Below the pieces are notes generated by a model. The model saw only the letters and a program-made list of their open reading frames with translations, searched no databases and was not told the origin of the DNA. From Candidatus Zhuqueibacterota bacterium (GTDB lineage Bacteria; Zhuqueibacterota; QNDG01), in NCBI GenBank assembly GCA_003645915.1, contig QNDG01000147.1, forward strand, positions 1 through 5,447: a stretch of 5,447 nt of DNA. The letters are read 5' to 3'. The translations under genes were made by a program, and so were the position numbers. Positions 1-5,447 of the stretch are shown here, piece by piece. How positions within the stretch are numbered: the first letter of the stretch is position 1; the number at the start of each line of letters is the position of its first letter.

Positions 1-437
1 AGTATCTTTTTTTCTGCTTCTCCGGAACAGATTAATATTCTCTCTGTACCAAGAGCAGCAGCTCCTTCAACAATCAGACTTTCAAGAATATCAGCATAAG
101 TCTTACTGGTTCTAAGCTTATCTAATTTTTCCAGAACCGAATCAATCACCCTGTTTATAAGTTTTTCTCTTTCTCTCAACAAATCCTGTTTAATTTCAAG
201 ATGGACACCGGAAAGTATCCTTCTTTTAATCAGCTCCGCTTCTGAATCAGCCTTTTTTTCTGCCTGAGCCTTAATCTGTTCTGCCTGTTTCTTTGCTTTT
301 TTAATTATCAGTTCAGCATCTTTTTCAGCATCTGCAATTATCTGTTCTGCCTGTTTTTTTGCGTCATCAGTTATTGTCTTGATCAACAAATAGTCAGGAG
401 ATTTATTTTGTTCTGCGCTGTTCATATTAATTTCCAT
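1..437 (-). CDS. atpE: V/A-type ATP synthase subunit E (peripheral stalk), 3' end beyond window
   Basis: Subunit E pairs with subunit H to form the peripheral stalk that holds the catalytic A/B head against rotation. My reading gives 145 residues from the ATG at 437; the gene runs off the left edge, so roughly the last 50 residues of a typical 190-200-residue E protein are missing. Residues about 20-75 are rich in Ala, Glu, Lys and Gln with an 11-residue repeat; KKQAEQI occurs at 27-33 and again at 49-55. The part after residue 75 (ILSGVHLEIKQDLL, then a charged helix, then LIVEGAAALG) resembles the start of the globular E domain. Two in-frame ATGs compete, at 437 and 425. The second has a better spaced GGA (433-435, 7 bases upstream), while the first has GGA only 3 bases away, so 425 may be the true start. 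It lies 18 bases after the F stop. A, B and D genes are expected next, outside the window. Confidence 0.9.
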   Translation of the reverse strand, partial: MEINMNSAEQNKSPDYLLIKTITDDAKKQAEQIIADAEKDAELIIKKAKKQAEQIKAQAEKKADSEAELIKRRILSGVHLEIKQDLLREREKLINRVIDSVLEKLDKLRTSKTYADILESLIVEGAAALGTERILICSGEAEKKI

Positions 438-455
438 CTATCCGATTTATTAATT

Positions 456-761
456 TTATATGCTCAATCCAACAGCATTTTTTGCAATATCACGGATTGA
501 ACCCCTTCCCGGGACAGGTCCGTCTCTATCCGGAATTTCCAGAATAAGAGGAAACGCAGTAGTGTAAAACAAATTTTCAACAAGATCTCTTATCATGCTC
601 GCAGTTTTCTCTGTAATAAGAATAATACCCAGATCTCTGTTCTCTATCGCCTCTTTTACAGCTTCTTCAGCTTCTTCCCTCGTTGAAACAATCTGTCCGG
701 AAACTCCAACCATCCTGAAACCAAGGACAGTCAGTTCATCTGCTATTACAAAAAATTTCAC
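456..761 (-). CDS. atpF: V/A-type ATP synthase subunit F (central stalk)
   Basis: Subunit F (called NtpG in Enterococcus hirae) is a small cytoplasmic protein that binds subunit D in the rotating central stalk and helps couple ATP turnover in the A/B head to rotation. The protein is 101 residues, normal for the family. Family landmarks are visible: FVIADELTVLGFRMVGV at 4-20, GIILITEKTA at 45-54, PLILEIPDRDGP at 71-82 and the C-terminal segment SIRDIAKNAVGLSI. The alternating hydrophobic strands and helices fit its CheY-like fold. The start is GTG at 761; no upstream start is needed because the conserved first strand begins at residue 3. A TGAGG (772-776) overlapping the TGA stop of the K gene can act as the ribosome site, so F is probably translationally coupled to K. 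Its position between K and E differs from the E. hirae and Thermus operons. Confidence 0.93.
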   Translation of the reverse strand: MKFFVIADELTVLGFRMVGVSGQIVSTREEAEEAVKEAIENRDLGIILITEKTASMIRDLVENLFYTTAFPLILEIPDRDGPVPGRGSIRDIAKNAVGLSI

Positions 762-773
762 AGTAGCAAAACC

Positions 774-1166
774 TCAAACCTTGCCGAGAATCATAATTGC
801 AATAATTAATCCGTAAATTGCAATTCCTTCTGCCAGACCTACAAACAAAAGGGCCTTTCCTGCCAGCTCGGGTTTTTCTCCCAAAGCACCCATAGCTGCA
901 GCTCCCACATAACCTACTGCAATTCCTGCTCCCAGTGATCCTACTCCCACTGCAATCGCAGCTGCAAGAAATGCAAACTTACTGATCCCCGGATCAGAAA
1001 TACCTGCATCCTTAACAACTGTTTCCTGACTGTTCTGGCCTGCAAGTTCCTGTGCATGAATCACAGCCTTTAATCCTGTCATTCCCATGACAATAAATAT
1101 TACAAACACAAGAATCATACCAAAACCAACAAGCTGCTTTTTAAATTGTCTCTGTGATCTGTTCAT
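774..1166 (-). CDS. atpK: V/A-type ATP synthase subunit K (rotor ring c-type subunit) with N-terminal leader
   Basis: Many copies of K form the membrane rotor ring that carries ions across the membrane. The protein is 130 residues. Residues about 62-130 are one glycine/alanine-rich two-helix hairpin: first helix about 64-92, loop GEKPEL near 96-101, second helix about 103-128. The ion-binding carboxylate is Glu113 in LAEGIAIYG. Only one hairpin is present, so it is an 8-kDa-like K, unlike the duplicated four-helix K of Enterococcus hirae. Residues 1-38 form a signal-like segment: RSQRQFKK, a hydrophobic stretch at 13-31, then KAVIHA before a polar linker (39-60). It may be a cleaved signal peptide, as in the Thermus L subunit, or a third membrane span. 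Position 84, where sodium rings and Thermus have Gln, is Val, and the glutamate is followed by Gly-Ile rather than Thr/Ser ligands; proton coupling is therefore inferred. ATG at 1166 follows a perfect AAGGAGG. Confidence 0.94.
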   Translation of the reverse strand: MNRSQRQFKKQLVGFGMILVFVIFIVMGMTGLKAVIHAQELAGQNSQETVVKDAGISDPGISKFAFLAAAIAVGVGSLGAGIAVGYVGAAAMGALGEKPELAGKALLFVGLAEGIAIYGLIIAIMILGKV

Positions 1167-1176
1167 TACAATAAAT

Positions 1177-1183
1177 CCTCCTT
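1177..1183 (-). promoter_or_regulatory. Strong Shine-Dalgarno of the K gene
   Basis: AAGGAGG lies 10 bases upstream of the K ATG, in a 42-base AT-rich gap after the I stop codon. It is the longest match to the 16S rRNA 3' end among the genes here. High translation of the ring subunit relative to its neighbours is known from other ATP synthase operons; applying this here is inference. Confidence 0.8.
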
Positions 1184-1208
1184 AATATATTTTCACAAAT
1201 TTATTTTT

Positions 1209-3167
1209 TCAGGACAACAATTCGCTTTTCAGAGGTTTGTACGAATAGGAACTCTCTCTGAAAAACCTGCTGAAAAATTCGTAAAACTCAAGACGTACAG
1301 CCTGAATTGATACAACAAGACCTTCAAGACATATAATACCGATATTGCCCAGTACAAGAACTATACCTGAAACCACACCACCTGCTATATGGCTTACACT
1401 GTCGGATAATGAAAATATTGCCATAAAAAGACCTGCATGTGCGAGCCCGAAAGCTGCAATACGTATAAATGAAACAGTATTTGCCAAAAATCCAAGAGAA
1501 ATTTCAAGAATTTCAATTATTCCGCCCATAATTCCTGTTGTTACACCTTCCGGGAAAAGCTGCTTCTTCCCCTGCAACAGATGTAAAACAGGCTCGTGAA
1601 TAAAAATAAGCACTACAGAAATAACCATCAGCAGGGGAATAATTACCGGCAGATCAGGAACCGGTTTGGTTGATATAAACCGCATTGTAACAGCTATACC
1701 GCACCAGTAAAGAATCCCTGCAAACAGCCCTGCTTTATCAAAAAGTACGCCTTTTATACTTTTTTCTCTGATACCATTGATAATGTTAAAAACAATTGCA
1801 AGAGATATCATACCTATACCAAAATAAATTGCAACCTTAAACAGTTCACCTATTGACTCCATAGGTTTCAGCCACACAGGTTTAATCCAGTGTTCTACTC
1901 CAAAAATACTACCAAACAAAACCCCGAAAATCATACTTGAAGCTCCTGCGTACAAAAGAAGGTGCCCTGCATTTTTAAAAGAGCTCTTGCTGGATTTTAC
2001 TGACATAATAAACCCTGTTAATGCCAGCACTGCACCATGTCCCAGATCACCAAACATTATTCCGAACATAAATAGAAAACTGAACGCAACTATCGGTGTG
2101 GGGTCAATTGATCTGTAATCAGGAATTCCGAAAGTTTTTGTAATAAGCTCAAAAGGTTTAAAAAAGCCGGGATTGTTGACTTCCACAGGTACATGAATCT
2201 GCCCGTTTTGCACTGACTTGAGTTTTTCTGCAGGGATAAAATTAAGTATGCATCTGTTTTGTGTCTTTAATAAAATTTCTCTCTCAAACCTCTGCTTCAT
2301 GTCAGACGGAATCCATCCCGTTACCAGAAAAGTTGTCTCTGTTTTTCTGAATCTCTGTACTACTCTGGTACTTAACTCTTGTATAAGGCCTTTATAAAGA
2401 ATAGAAACAAGAAAATCTTTTTCATCTTTCCGGATTTTGTCCAGTTGGCTTAAAACTGCGGTCTTTTCCTGTTCTAAACGCAAAATTTCTTCCCTTAACT
2501 GCAAAGAGGCCTTTTCAGGAATAAACCTCTTTTTTTCTTCGGATGAAACACTTCTTGTTTCAGCATTAAAAAGAATTTCCTTTACTGCGTGCTCATCCTT
2601 TTTTAAAGTAATGAGCATCAGTGCAGTTTCATTTTTCTGCTCATAAATAGTCACACTGGTATGAGGATAACCTGCAAGGTCTGAATAAAGCTGGCTCAAT
2701 TTATCATTCTTAACTCTGATATAATCAAAATTAATAAAAGTACCTGATTCAGCTGAAAAATTTATTTCACCCTGACTTGTTATTCTGATGGCATTTTTTA
2801 AAATTGCACTTTTATCTGCAATTGATTTATCAAGTGTTTTAATCTTTGTGTCAAGAGATTCAACATTATTTTTTAGTTTCTCAAACCGCTTCATAATTGA
2901 ATCCCAGTTGTCCCTTAAGGGTCGGACATTTTCAAAATCAACATCAATAGAAAGCAAATTTACTGTTTTTTTAATATCGGAAATTCTCTGGCTTACTTCT
3001 AAATCAACAAAGGGTACAGGATTTTCCAGCGTATTTGCCCACGGTTCCGCTTCTGCTGGATCAATCAACTGAACATAACCCTCTCCCACAAGAACAGAAA
3101 CAACATTATCAATTTCCTTTTTCGGAAAAAGAATCTGCACAAAATCCATTCTCTCCGGTTTAAACAT
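1209..3167 (-). CDS. atpI: V/A-type ATP synthase subunit I (membrane stator, a-type subunit)
   Basis: Subunit I forms the ion half-channels next to the K ring and anchors the peripheral stalks. The protein is 652 residues, usual for the bacterial family. Residues 1-335 are a soluble domain with two long helical stretches, about 55-130 and 205-270, that form the coiled-coil arm and contact the E/H stalks. The membrane domain starts with the family signature DPTPIVAFSFLFMFGIMFGD (355-374), followed by hydrophobic segments near 376-389, 400-424, 441-463, 478-496, 506-524, 545-562, 565-585 and 595-620. The stator arginine is Arg569 in SFIRIAAFGLAHAG, with His577 nearby; a second conserved arginine is Arg625 in EGLVVSIQAVRLEFYEFF, with Glu615 upstream. 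All expected key residues are present. ATG at 3167 directly follows the C stop codon, and its AGGAG lies inside the end of C, so translation is coupled. A start at Met7 is possible but less likely given that ribosome site. Confidence 0.96.
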   Translation of the reverse strand: MFKPERMDFVQILFPKKEIDNVVSVLVGEGYVQLIDPAEAEPWANTLENPVPFVDLEVSQRISDIKKTVNLLSIDVDFENVRPLRDNWDSIMKRFEKLKNNVESLDTKIKTLDKSIADKSAILKNAIRITSQGEINFSAESGTFINFDYIRVKNDKLSQLYSDLAGYPHTSVTIYEQKNETALMLITLKKDEHAVKEILFNAETRSVSSEEKKRFIPEKASLQLREEILRLEQEKTAVLSQLDKIRKDEKDFLVSILYKGLIQELSTRVVQRFRKTETTFLVTGWIPSDMKQRFEREILLKTQNRCILNFIPAEKLKSVQNGQIHVPVEVNNPGFFKPFELITKTFGIPDYRSIDPTPIVAFSFLFMFGIMFGDLGHGAVLALTGFIMSVKSSKSSFKNAGHLLLYAGASSMIFGVLFGSIFGVEHWIKPVWLKPMESIGELFKVAIYFGIGMISLAIVFNIINGIREKSIKGVLFDKAGLFAGILYWCGIAVTMRFISTKPVPDLPVIIPLLMVISVVLIFIHEPVLHLLQGKKQLFPEGVTTGIMGGIIEILEISLGFLANTVSFIRIAAFGLAHAGLFMAIFSLSDSVSHIAGGVVSGIVLVLGNIGIICLEGLVVSIQAVRLEFYEFFSRFFRESSYSYKPLKSELLS

Positions 3168-4190
3168 CTACAGCTCCTGATTTTCTGTTATATTTTTTTC
3201 AGATTTTAATGCAACCGTATAAAGTGCTCTTTTTAACATGCCCTCCTCAAGCTTAAGAAGAGTAATAAATCCGACAATTGAACCAATGGTAAAAGGATAC
3301 TGTTTAAAACACTTTTCCGCCTGATTTTTAAGAGCCTCTTTTAAAATTTCCTCAAGCAGATAAATACCCTCTTCATCCTTATGGGAAACCCGAATTTCCG
3401 GAGTAAATCTTTTTTCAGTAATGAGCTCCAGTTCACGGCCTCTGACAACTGCATCTTCAATTTCCGAGGCCTGAAAATAAACTCCTCCCGGTAAAATATA
3501 CTTTACTGCATTTTCCGGAGAAATATCATAATAATCTTTGAGCCTTCTGACCCATAAAATATTCTTTAAATCCGTCTCAATACCTGTAATACGTCTTATT
3601 ATTTCTCTGTCTTTATCAGGCAGATTCTCTGATGCACCTGTGAGTCTGCTTATTATATCCTTGTCAATGGCTGTTTCAACAAAAAACATATTTTTGTCTT
3701 TGGAAAAATCCTGAACCGAGCCTGAAATAACTTCACCAAAGGGCGTATGCTTAAAATAACCTGCAATCTCTTCAAGACTTTTTGCTTTTAAAAGTTCTGA
3801 TAACTGATAATCATAAAGTATTTTAAAGGGATAGACAGGAACTATTTTATCAACACCTGCATTCCACTGCCTTAAAACGGATTTGGCTTTTTCCGCTTCA
3901 TCTTTCTGCAGAAACATAGTTACAATATTTTTTATGCTTCCCTCTGCTGTTTTATATACAGATTTAATTCTGTTAATCCTGTTTTTCGAAATCTCAATTT
4001 CTATTACGGAAGCATCCTGCAGTTTCTTGTGTTCCTGAGAAAAAACATAATTTTTCTGCCGTAAAATACTGACAAAAGCAGTCAGATTTTCCGCATTTGC
4101 AAGCTGTTTGATATCCTGCTCCGACAAAAGCGATGATTTCATAGCGCGTACTTTTGCATTTATATTTGCATATTTACCGACTGATGTCAC
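3168..4190 (-). CDS. atpC: V/A-type ATP synthase subunit C (central stalk to ring adaptor, AC39/d family)
   Basis: Subunit C (homologue of eukaryotic V-ATPase subunit d) sits on the cytoplasmic side of the K ring and links it to the D/F shaft. The protein is 340 residues, within the usual range, and is soluble and mostly helical with no membrane span. The N-terminal signature is YANINAKVRAMKSSLL (7-22). Later family-like features are ITGIETDLKNILWVRRLKDYY (201-221), the LPGG turn at 233-236, and the C-terminal helix FTIGSIVGFITLLKLEEGML (300-319), which carries the Gly-x-Ile-x-Gly then Glu-Glu pattern. The family has a threefold helical repeat; I can see the related helix pairs only roughly. 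The start is GTG at 4190, four bases overlapping the H stop (GTGA), with AGAGG at 4200-4204 nine bases upstream. The conserved N-terminus begins right after it, so the later Met17 is not the start. Its place between H and I is unusual; it more often follows E. Confidence 0.94.
   Translation of the reverse strand: MTSVGKYANINAKVRAMKSSLLSEQDIKQLANAENLTAFVSILRQKNYVFSQEHKKLQDASVIEIEISKNRINRIKSVYKTAEGSIKNIVTMFLQKDEAEKAKSVLRQWNAGVDKIVPVYPFKILYDYQLSELLKAKSLEEIAGYFKHTPFGEVISGSVQDFSKDKNMFFVETAIDKDIISRLTGASENLPDKDREIIRRITGIETDLKNILWVRRLKDYYDISPENAVKYILPGGVYFQASEIEDAVVRGRELELITEKRFTPEIRVSHKDEEGIYLLEEILKEALKNQAEKCFKQYPFTIGSIVGFITLLKLEEGMLKRALYTVALKSEKNITENQEL
3174..3178 (-). promoter_or_regulatory. Shine-Dalgarno of the I gene inside the end of the C gene
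   Basis: AGGAG lies 6 bases before the I ATG and is formed by the last coding triplets of C (CAG GAG). With the C stop (TAG) touching the I ATG, ribosomes finishing C can start I directly. This fixes the I start at 3167. Confidence 0.75.
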
Positions 4191-4516
4191 TTTGTAAGGC
4201 CTCTGTATAGAATTAACGGGACAAGACTTTCAGCAAGATTTTCTATGCTTTTCTCTTCTGCATTAAGTATGCTTCGTTCATTATCCGCTTTCTTAATTAT
4301 ACTTTCCTTTTCTGATTTTGCTTCTTCTTCAGCCCTTATACGTAAATCTTTTATGATCTTAACAGCTTCATTCTCTGCTTTCCCGATAATCTCTTCTGCC
4401 TCTGATTCAGCCTTTGCTTTAACAGATCTGGCCTCTTTTTCAGCATCATGTATTATCTGCTTTGCTTTCTGTTCTGCATTTAAAACATTTTCAACAGTAT
4501 TTTTCATATCAACCAT
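4187..4516 (-). CDS. ahaH: V/A-type ATP synthase subunit H (peripheral-stalk coiled coil, AhaH/NtpF-like)
   Basis: Subunit H (NtpF in Enterococcus, G in Thermus) is the coiled-coil partner of E in the peripheral stalk. The protein is 109 residues, normal for the family, and about half Ala, Glu, Lys and Ile. Ala-Glu pairs occur at 14-15, 25-26, 36-37 and 47-48, exactly 11 residues apart, the hendecad spacing expected for the right-handed coiled coil these stalks form. Helix continues to about residue 95, then ends in LVPLILYRG, a more hydrophobic tail likely to dock on E and the head. It is the first ATPase gene of the operon and follows the promoter candidate. ATG at 4516 has AGAGGG only 4 bases upstream; an in-frame ATG at 4531 is followed at once by TAA and cannot extend it. 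A second in-frame ATG at 4507 would remove three residues. Sequence similarity is low in this family, so the call leans on composition, size and context. Confidence 0.88.
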   Translation of the reverse strand: MVDMKNTVENVLNAEQKAKQIIHDAEKEARSVKAKAESEAEEIIGKAENEAVKIIKDLRIRAEEEAKSEKESIIKKADNERSILNAEEKSIENLAESLVPLILYRGLTK

Positions 4517-4525
4517 AATTCCCTC

Positions 4526-4541
4526 TTACATAGGATCTCCT
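4526..4541 (-). promoter_or_regulatory. Start-stop (ATG-TAA) with its own Shine-Dalgarno before the H gene
   Basis: AGGAG (4537-4541), a 5-base spacer, ATG (4529-4531) and an immediate TAA (4526-4528) lie 10 bases before the H start, in frame with it. The spacing is ideal, better than for the real H start. It could load a ribosome that stops at once and re-initiates at H, or be a relic of an older start codon. The sequence is plain; a role is inference. Confidence 0.4.
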
Positions 4542-4543
4542 GG

Positions 4544-4572
4544 ATTATTATCGGCATAAATATAGTAATAAT
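4544..4572. repeat. AT-only inverted repeat in the operon leader
   Basis: ATTATTA (4544-4550) and TAATAAT (4566-4572) are perfect inverted copies around a 15-base loop. In the mRNA leader they could form a weak hairpin just before the AGGAG at 4537-4541. All seven pairs are A-U, so stability is low and chance is a real possibility. Confidence 0.25.
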
Positions 4573-4587
4573 TAACACCTTATACAC

Positions 4588-4616
4588 AATTTAATCCAAT
4601 CAGAATTAATAGTCAA
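4588..4616 (-). promoter_or_regulatory. Sigma-70-like promoter candidate for the ATPase operon
   Basis: On the minus strand TTGACT (4611-4616) is followed after exactly 17 bases by TAAATT (4588-4593). The -35 box matches 5 of 6 consensus bases and the -10 box 4 of 6. Transcription would start near 4581, giving a leader of about 65 bases before H. It sits in the only sizeable gap in the window, between a different gene family and the first ATPase gene, which supports it. An imperfect dyad, TTAATTC-TGATT-GGATTAA (4591-4609, one G-T pair), fills the spacer and overlaps the -10 edge, where a repressor or activator could bind. Confidence 0.5.
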
Positions 4617-4661
4617 GATAAATATAGTCTGCTCAATATCCGGACTTTATTAAATTTCCTT

Positions 4662-5447
4662 TCAACCTTGTTGTACTGAATCCGCTCTGAATTCCCTGTA
4701 AAAAAAATACATCCCTGCAACAAGAGGTAAATAACTTAAAAATATCCTCCACAGGAAAACAGAAAATCCCAGCATATATTTTGGCATATACAATGAGAAA
4801 AAACCAAGCGCAACCAGTTCCCATATACCTGCTCCTCCGGGAGAGGGTGCGCTGTAAATTATAGGCTTCATTAAAGCCTGCACTGCGAGTGCCTGAATCC
4901 AGGGGATATTAAATCCAAATCCCCTGACAATTAAAATTGCAGTAACATAATCCATTGTAAATGCAGCAAATATCCAGAAACCCGCCATAAATAATGCAAA
5001 CTTCTTTTTTATCACAAAAAATAATATTATTTTTCTGAATTTATCAACCTCTGTCAGCAACTTCCTGGTTACATTTACCATTCTGTTTTTATTTATTAAT
5101 TTGATCCTGGACATAAAGTCTGAGATAAAGACTATAACCTTTTTTAAAATCGAAGGATAAACAAGAACCAATATAAAAAAGACTATTATGCCGATTATGG
5201 GGATAGATACAGCTCTTAAAATCTGATTGAAAAAATTCTTCTCTGCATAACCGCCTGAAACAAAAAAAAGTATCGGGATATTTATTAAAAAAAGAATCAT
5301 CGGTATAACGGATCTCAATATTGTTATTGCTATACTTTCACTCCATCTCAGTTTTTCCTTATGCAGAAGATATGTATGTGTTGATACAGTTCCTGCAAGC
5401 AGAGGTATGACACTGCTGACAAGTGTGCCTTCCAAGCGAATAACAGC
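4662..5447 (-). CDS. Lysylphosphatidylglycerol-synthase transmembrane / UPF0104 flippase-like membrane protein, N-terminus beyond window
   Basis: Members of this family (PF03706-like) are polytopic inner-membrane proteins; some are the flippase half of MprF, others stand alone and are thought to move lipids or lipid-linked molecules. The specific substrate here cannot be told. The window holds the last 261 residues; the frame is open to the right edge, so a TTG at 5435 is not a credible start and about 50-90 residues are probably missing. Hydrophobic segments lie near in-window residues 43-64, 77-97, 150-173, 186-199, 209-222 and 226-249. The family hallmark PSPGGAGIWE (about 4818-4847), resembling the usual PTPGGxGxxE, is followed by a hydrophobic stretch and the Trp-Arg of FLWRIFLSYLPL. 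RxVIP near the first in-window span also fits the family. No MprF synthetase domain follows the membrane part. No clear terminator follows the TGA, so readthrough into the ATPase operon is possible, but a functional link is not shown. Confidence 0.85.
   Translation of the reverse strand, partial: AVIRLEGTLVSSVIPLLAGTVSTHTYLLHKEKLRWSESIAITILRSVIPMILFLINIPILFFVSGGYAEKNFFNQILRAVSIPIIGIIVFFILVLVYPSILKKVIVFISDFMSRIKLINKNRMVNVTRKLLTEVDKFRKIILFFVIKKKFALFMAGFWIFAAFTMDYVTAILIVRGFGFNIPWIQALAVQALMKPIIYSAPSPGGAGIWELVALGFFSLYMPKYMLGFSVFLWRIFLSYLPLVAGMYFFYREFRADSVQQG

Noticed and set aside
252..260. A AAA AAG slippery heptamer in the E gene
   Set aside because: It is in the right phase for -1 slippage, but it falls in a lysine-rich helix where such runs arise by chance. 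I did not identify any stimulatory hairpin, and no alternative product is suggested.
595..816. Plus-strand open frame over the F gene
   Set aside because: It is antisense to F and part of K, shows no family features, and has serine/isoleucine-rich shadow composition.
1345..1599. Plus-strand open frame inside the I gene
   Set aside because: It lies wholly opposite the conserved membrane domain of I, including the arginine motif; a shadow frame.
2437..3072. Two plus-strand open frames (2437-2646 and 2788-3072)
   Set aside because: Both are antisense to the lysine/glutamate-rich helices of I, which read as Phe/Ser/Leu-rich on the other strand.
4245..4559. Plus-strand open frame of 104 codons over H
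   Set aside because: It is the mirror of the Ala/Glu/Lys coiled coil, giving Ser/Phe/Ala-rich sequence; no ribosome site or family match.
4566..4587. Second promoter candidate: TTGTGT then TATATT further downstream
   Set aside because: The spacer is 19 bases and the -35 match is poor; the TTGACT-17-TAAATT pair is clearly better.
4617..4661. Terminator after the flippase-like gene
   Set aside because: The only pairing is a short AGTC/GACT stem with a 13-base loop and no T-run.
4633..4824. Minus-strand frame of 63 codons in another frame of the flippase-like gene
   Set aside because: It overlaps the conserved C-terminal span region of the real gene and has no recognisable features of its own.
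1..5447. tRNA, rRNA, CRISPR array, insertion sequence or attachment site
   Set aside because: Nothing resembling these was seen; almost the whole window is explained by the seven genes.

Overview
The window is AT-rich bacterial DNA, and every gene I can support lies on the minus strand. Six of the seven genes encode subunits of a rotary V/A-type ATPase (V-type ATP synthase). Read in the direction of transcription, from high to low coordinates, they are H (peripheral-stalk coiled coil), C (central-stalk adaptor), I (membrane stator), K (ion-carrying rotor ring), F (central stalk) and E (peripheral stalk). E runs off the left edge. The catalytic subunits A, B and D are not in the window and would be expected beyond base 1.

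Right-hand region (4662-5447): the 3' part of a multi-membrane-span gene of the lysylphosphatidylglycerol-synthase transmembrane / UPF0104 flippase-like family; its N-terminus is beyond base 5447. A 145-base gap (4517-4661) follows. It holds a sigma-70-like promoter candidate reading into the ATPase operon, an imperfect dyad inside that promoter, an AT-only inverted repeat in the leader, and a start-stop (ATG-TAA) with its own good Shine-Dalgarno just upstream of the H gene. I see no convincing terminator anywhere in the window.

The operon (1-4516) is tightly packed. H and C overlap (GTGA), C and I abut with no gap, 42 bases separate I and K, 12 separate K and F, and 18 separate F and E. The K gene, whose product is needed in many copies per complex, has the best Shine-Dalgarno (AAGGAGG). 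The single-copy subunits C and F start with GTG. H and E both show an 11-residue alanine-glutamate periodicity, as expected for the paired right-handed coiled coils of the peripheral stalk. I carries the conserved stator arginines. K carries the ion-binding glutamate but lacks the glutamine/threonine ligands of known sodium-binding rings, so proton coupling is the likelier reading.

The organism is most likely a low-GC bacterium, probably one living at least partly without oxygen, where V/A-type ATPases are common. That is inferred from base composition, good Shine-Dalgarno sites and a sigma-70-like promoter; I cannot name the lineage. The window looks like a real energy-conservation operon with a less familiar gene order. 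I see no sign of a wholly new system.
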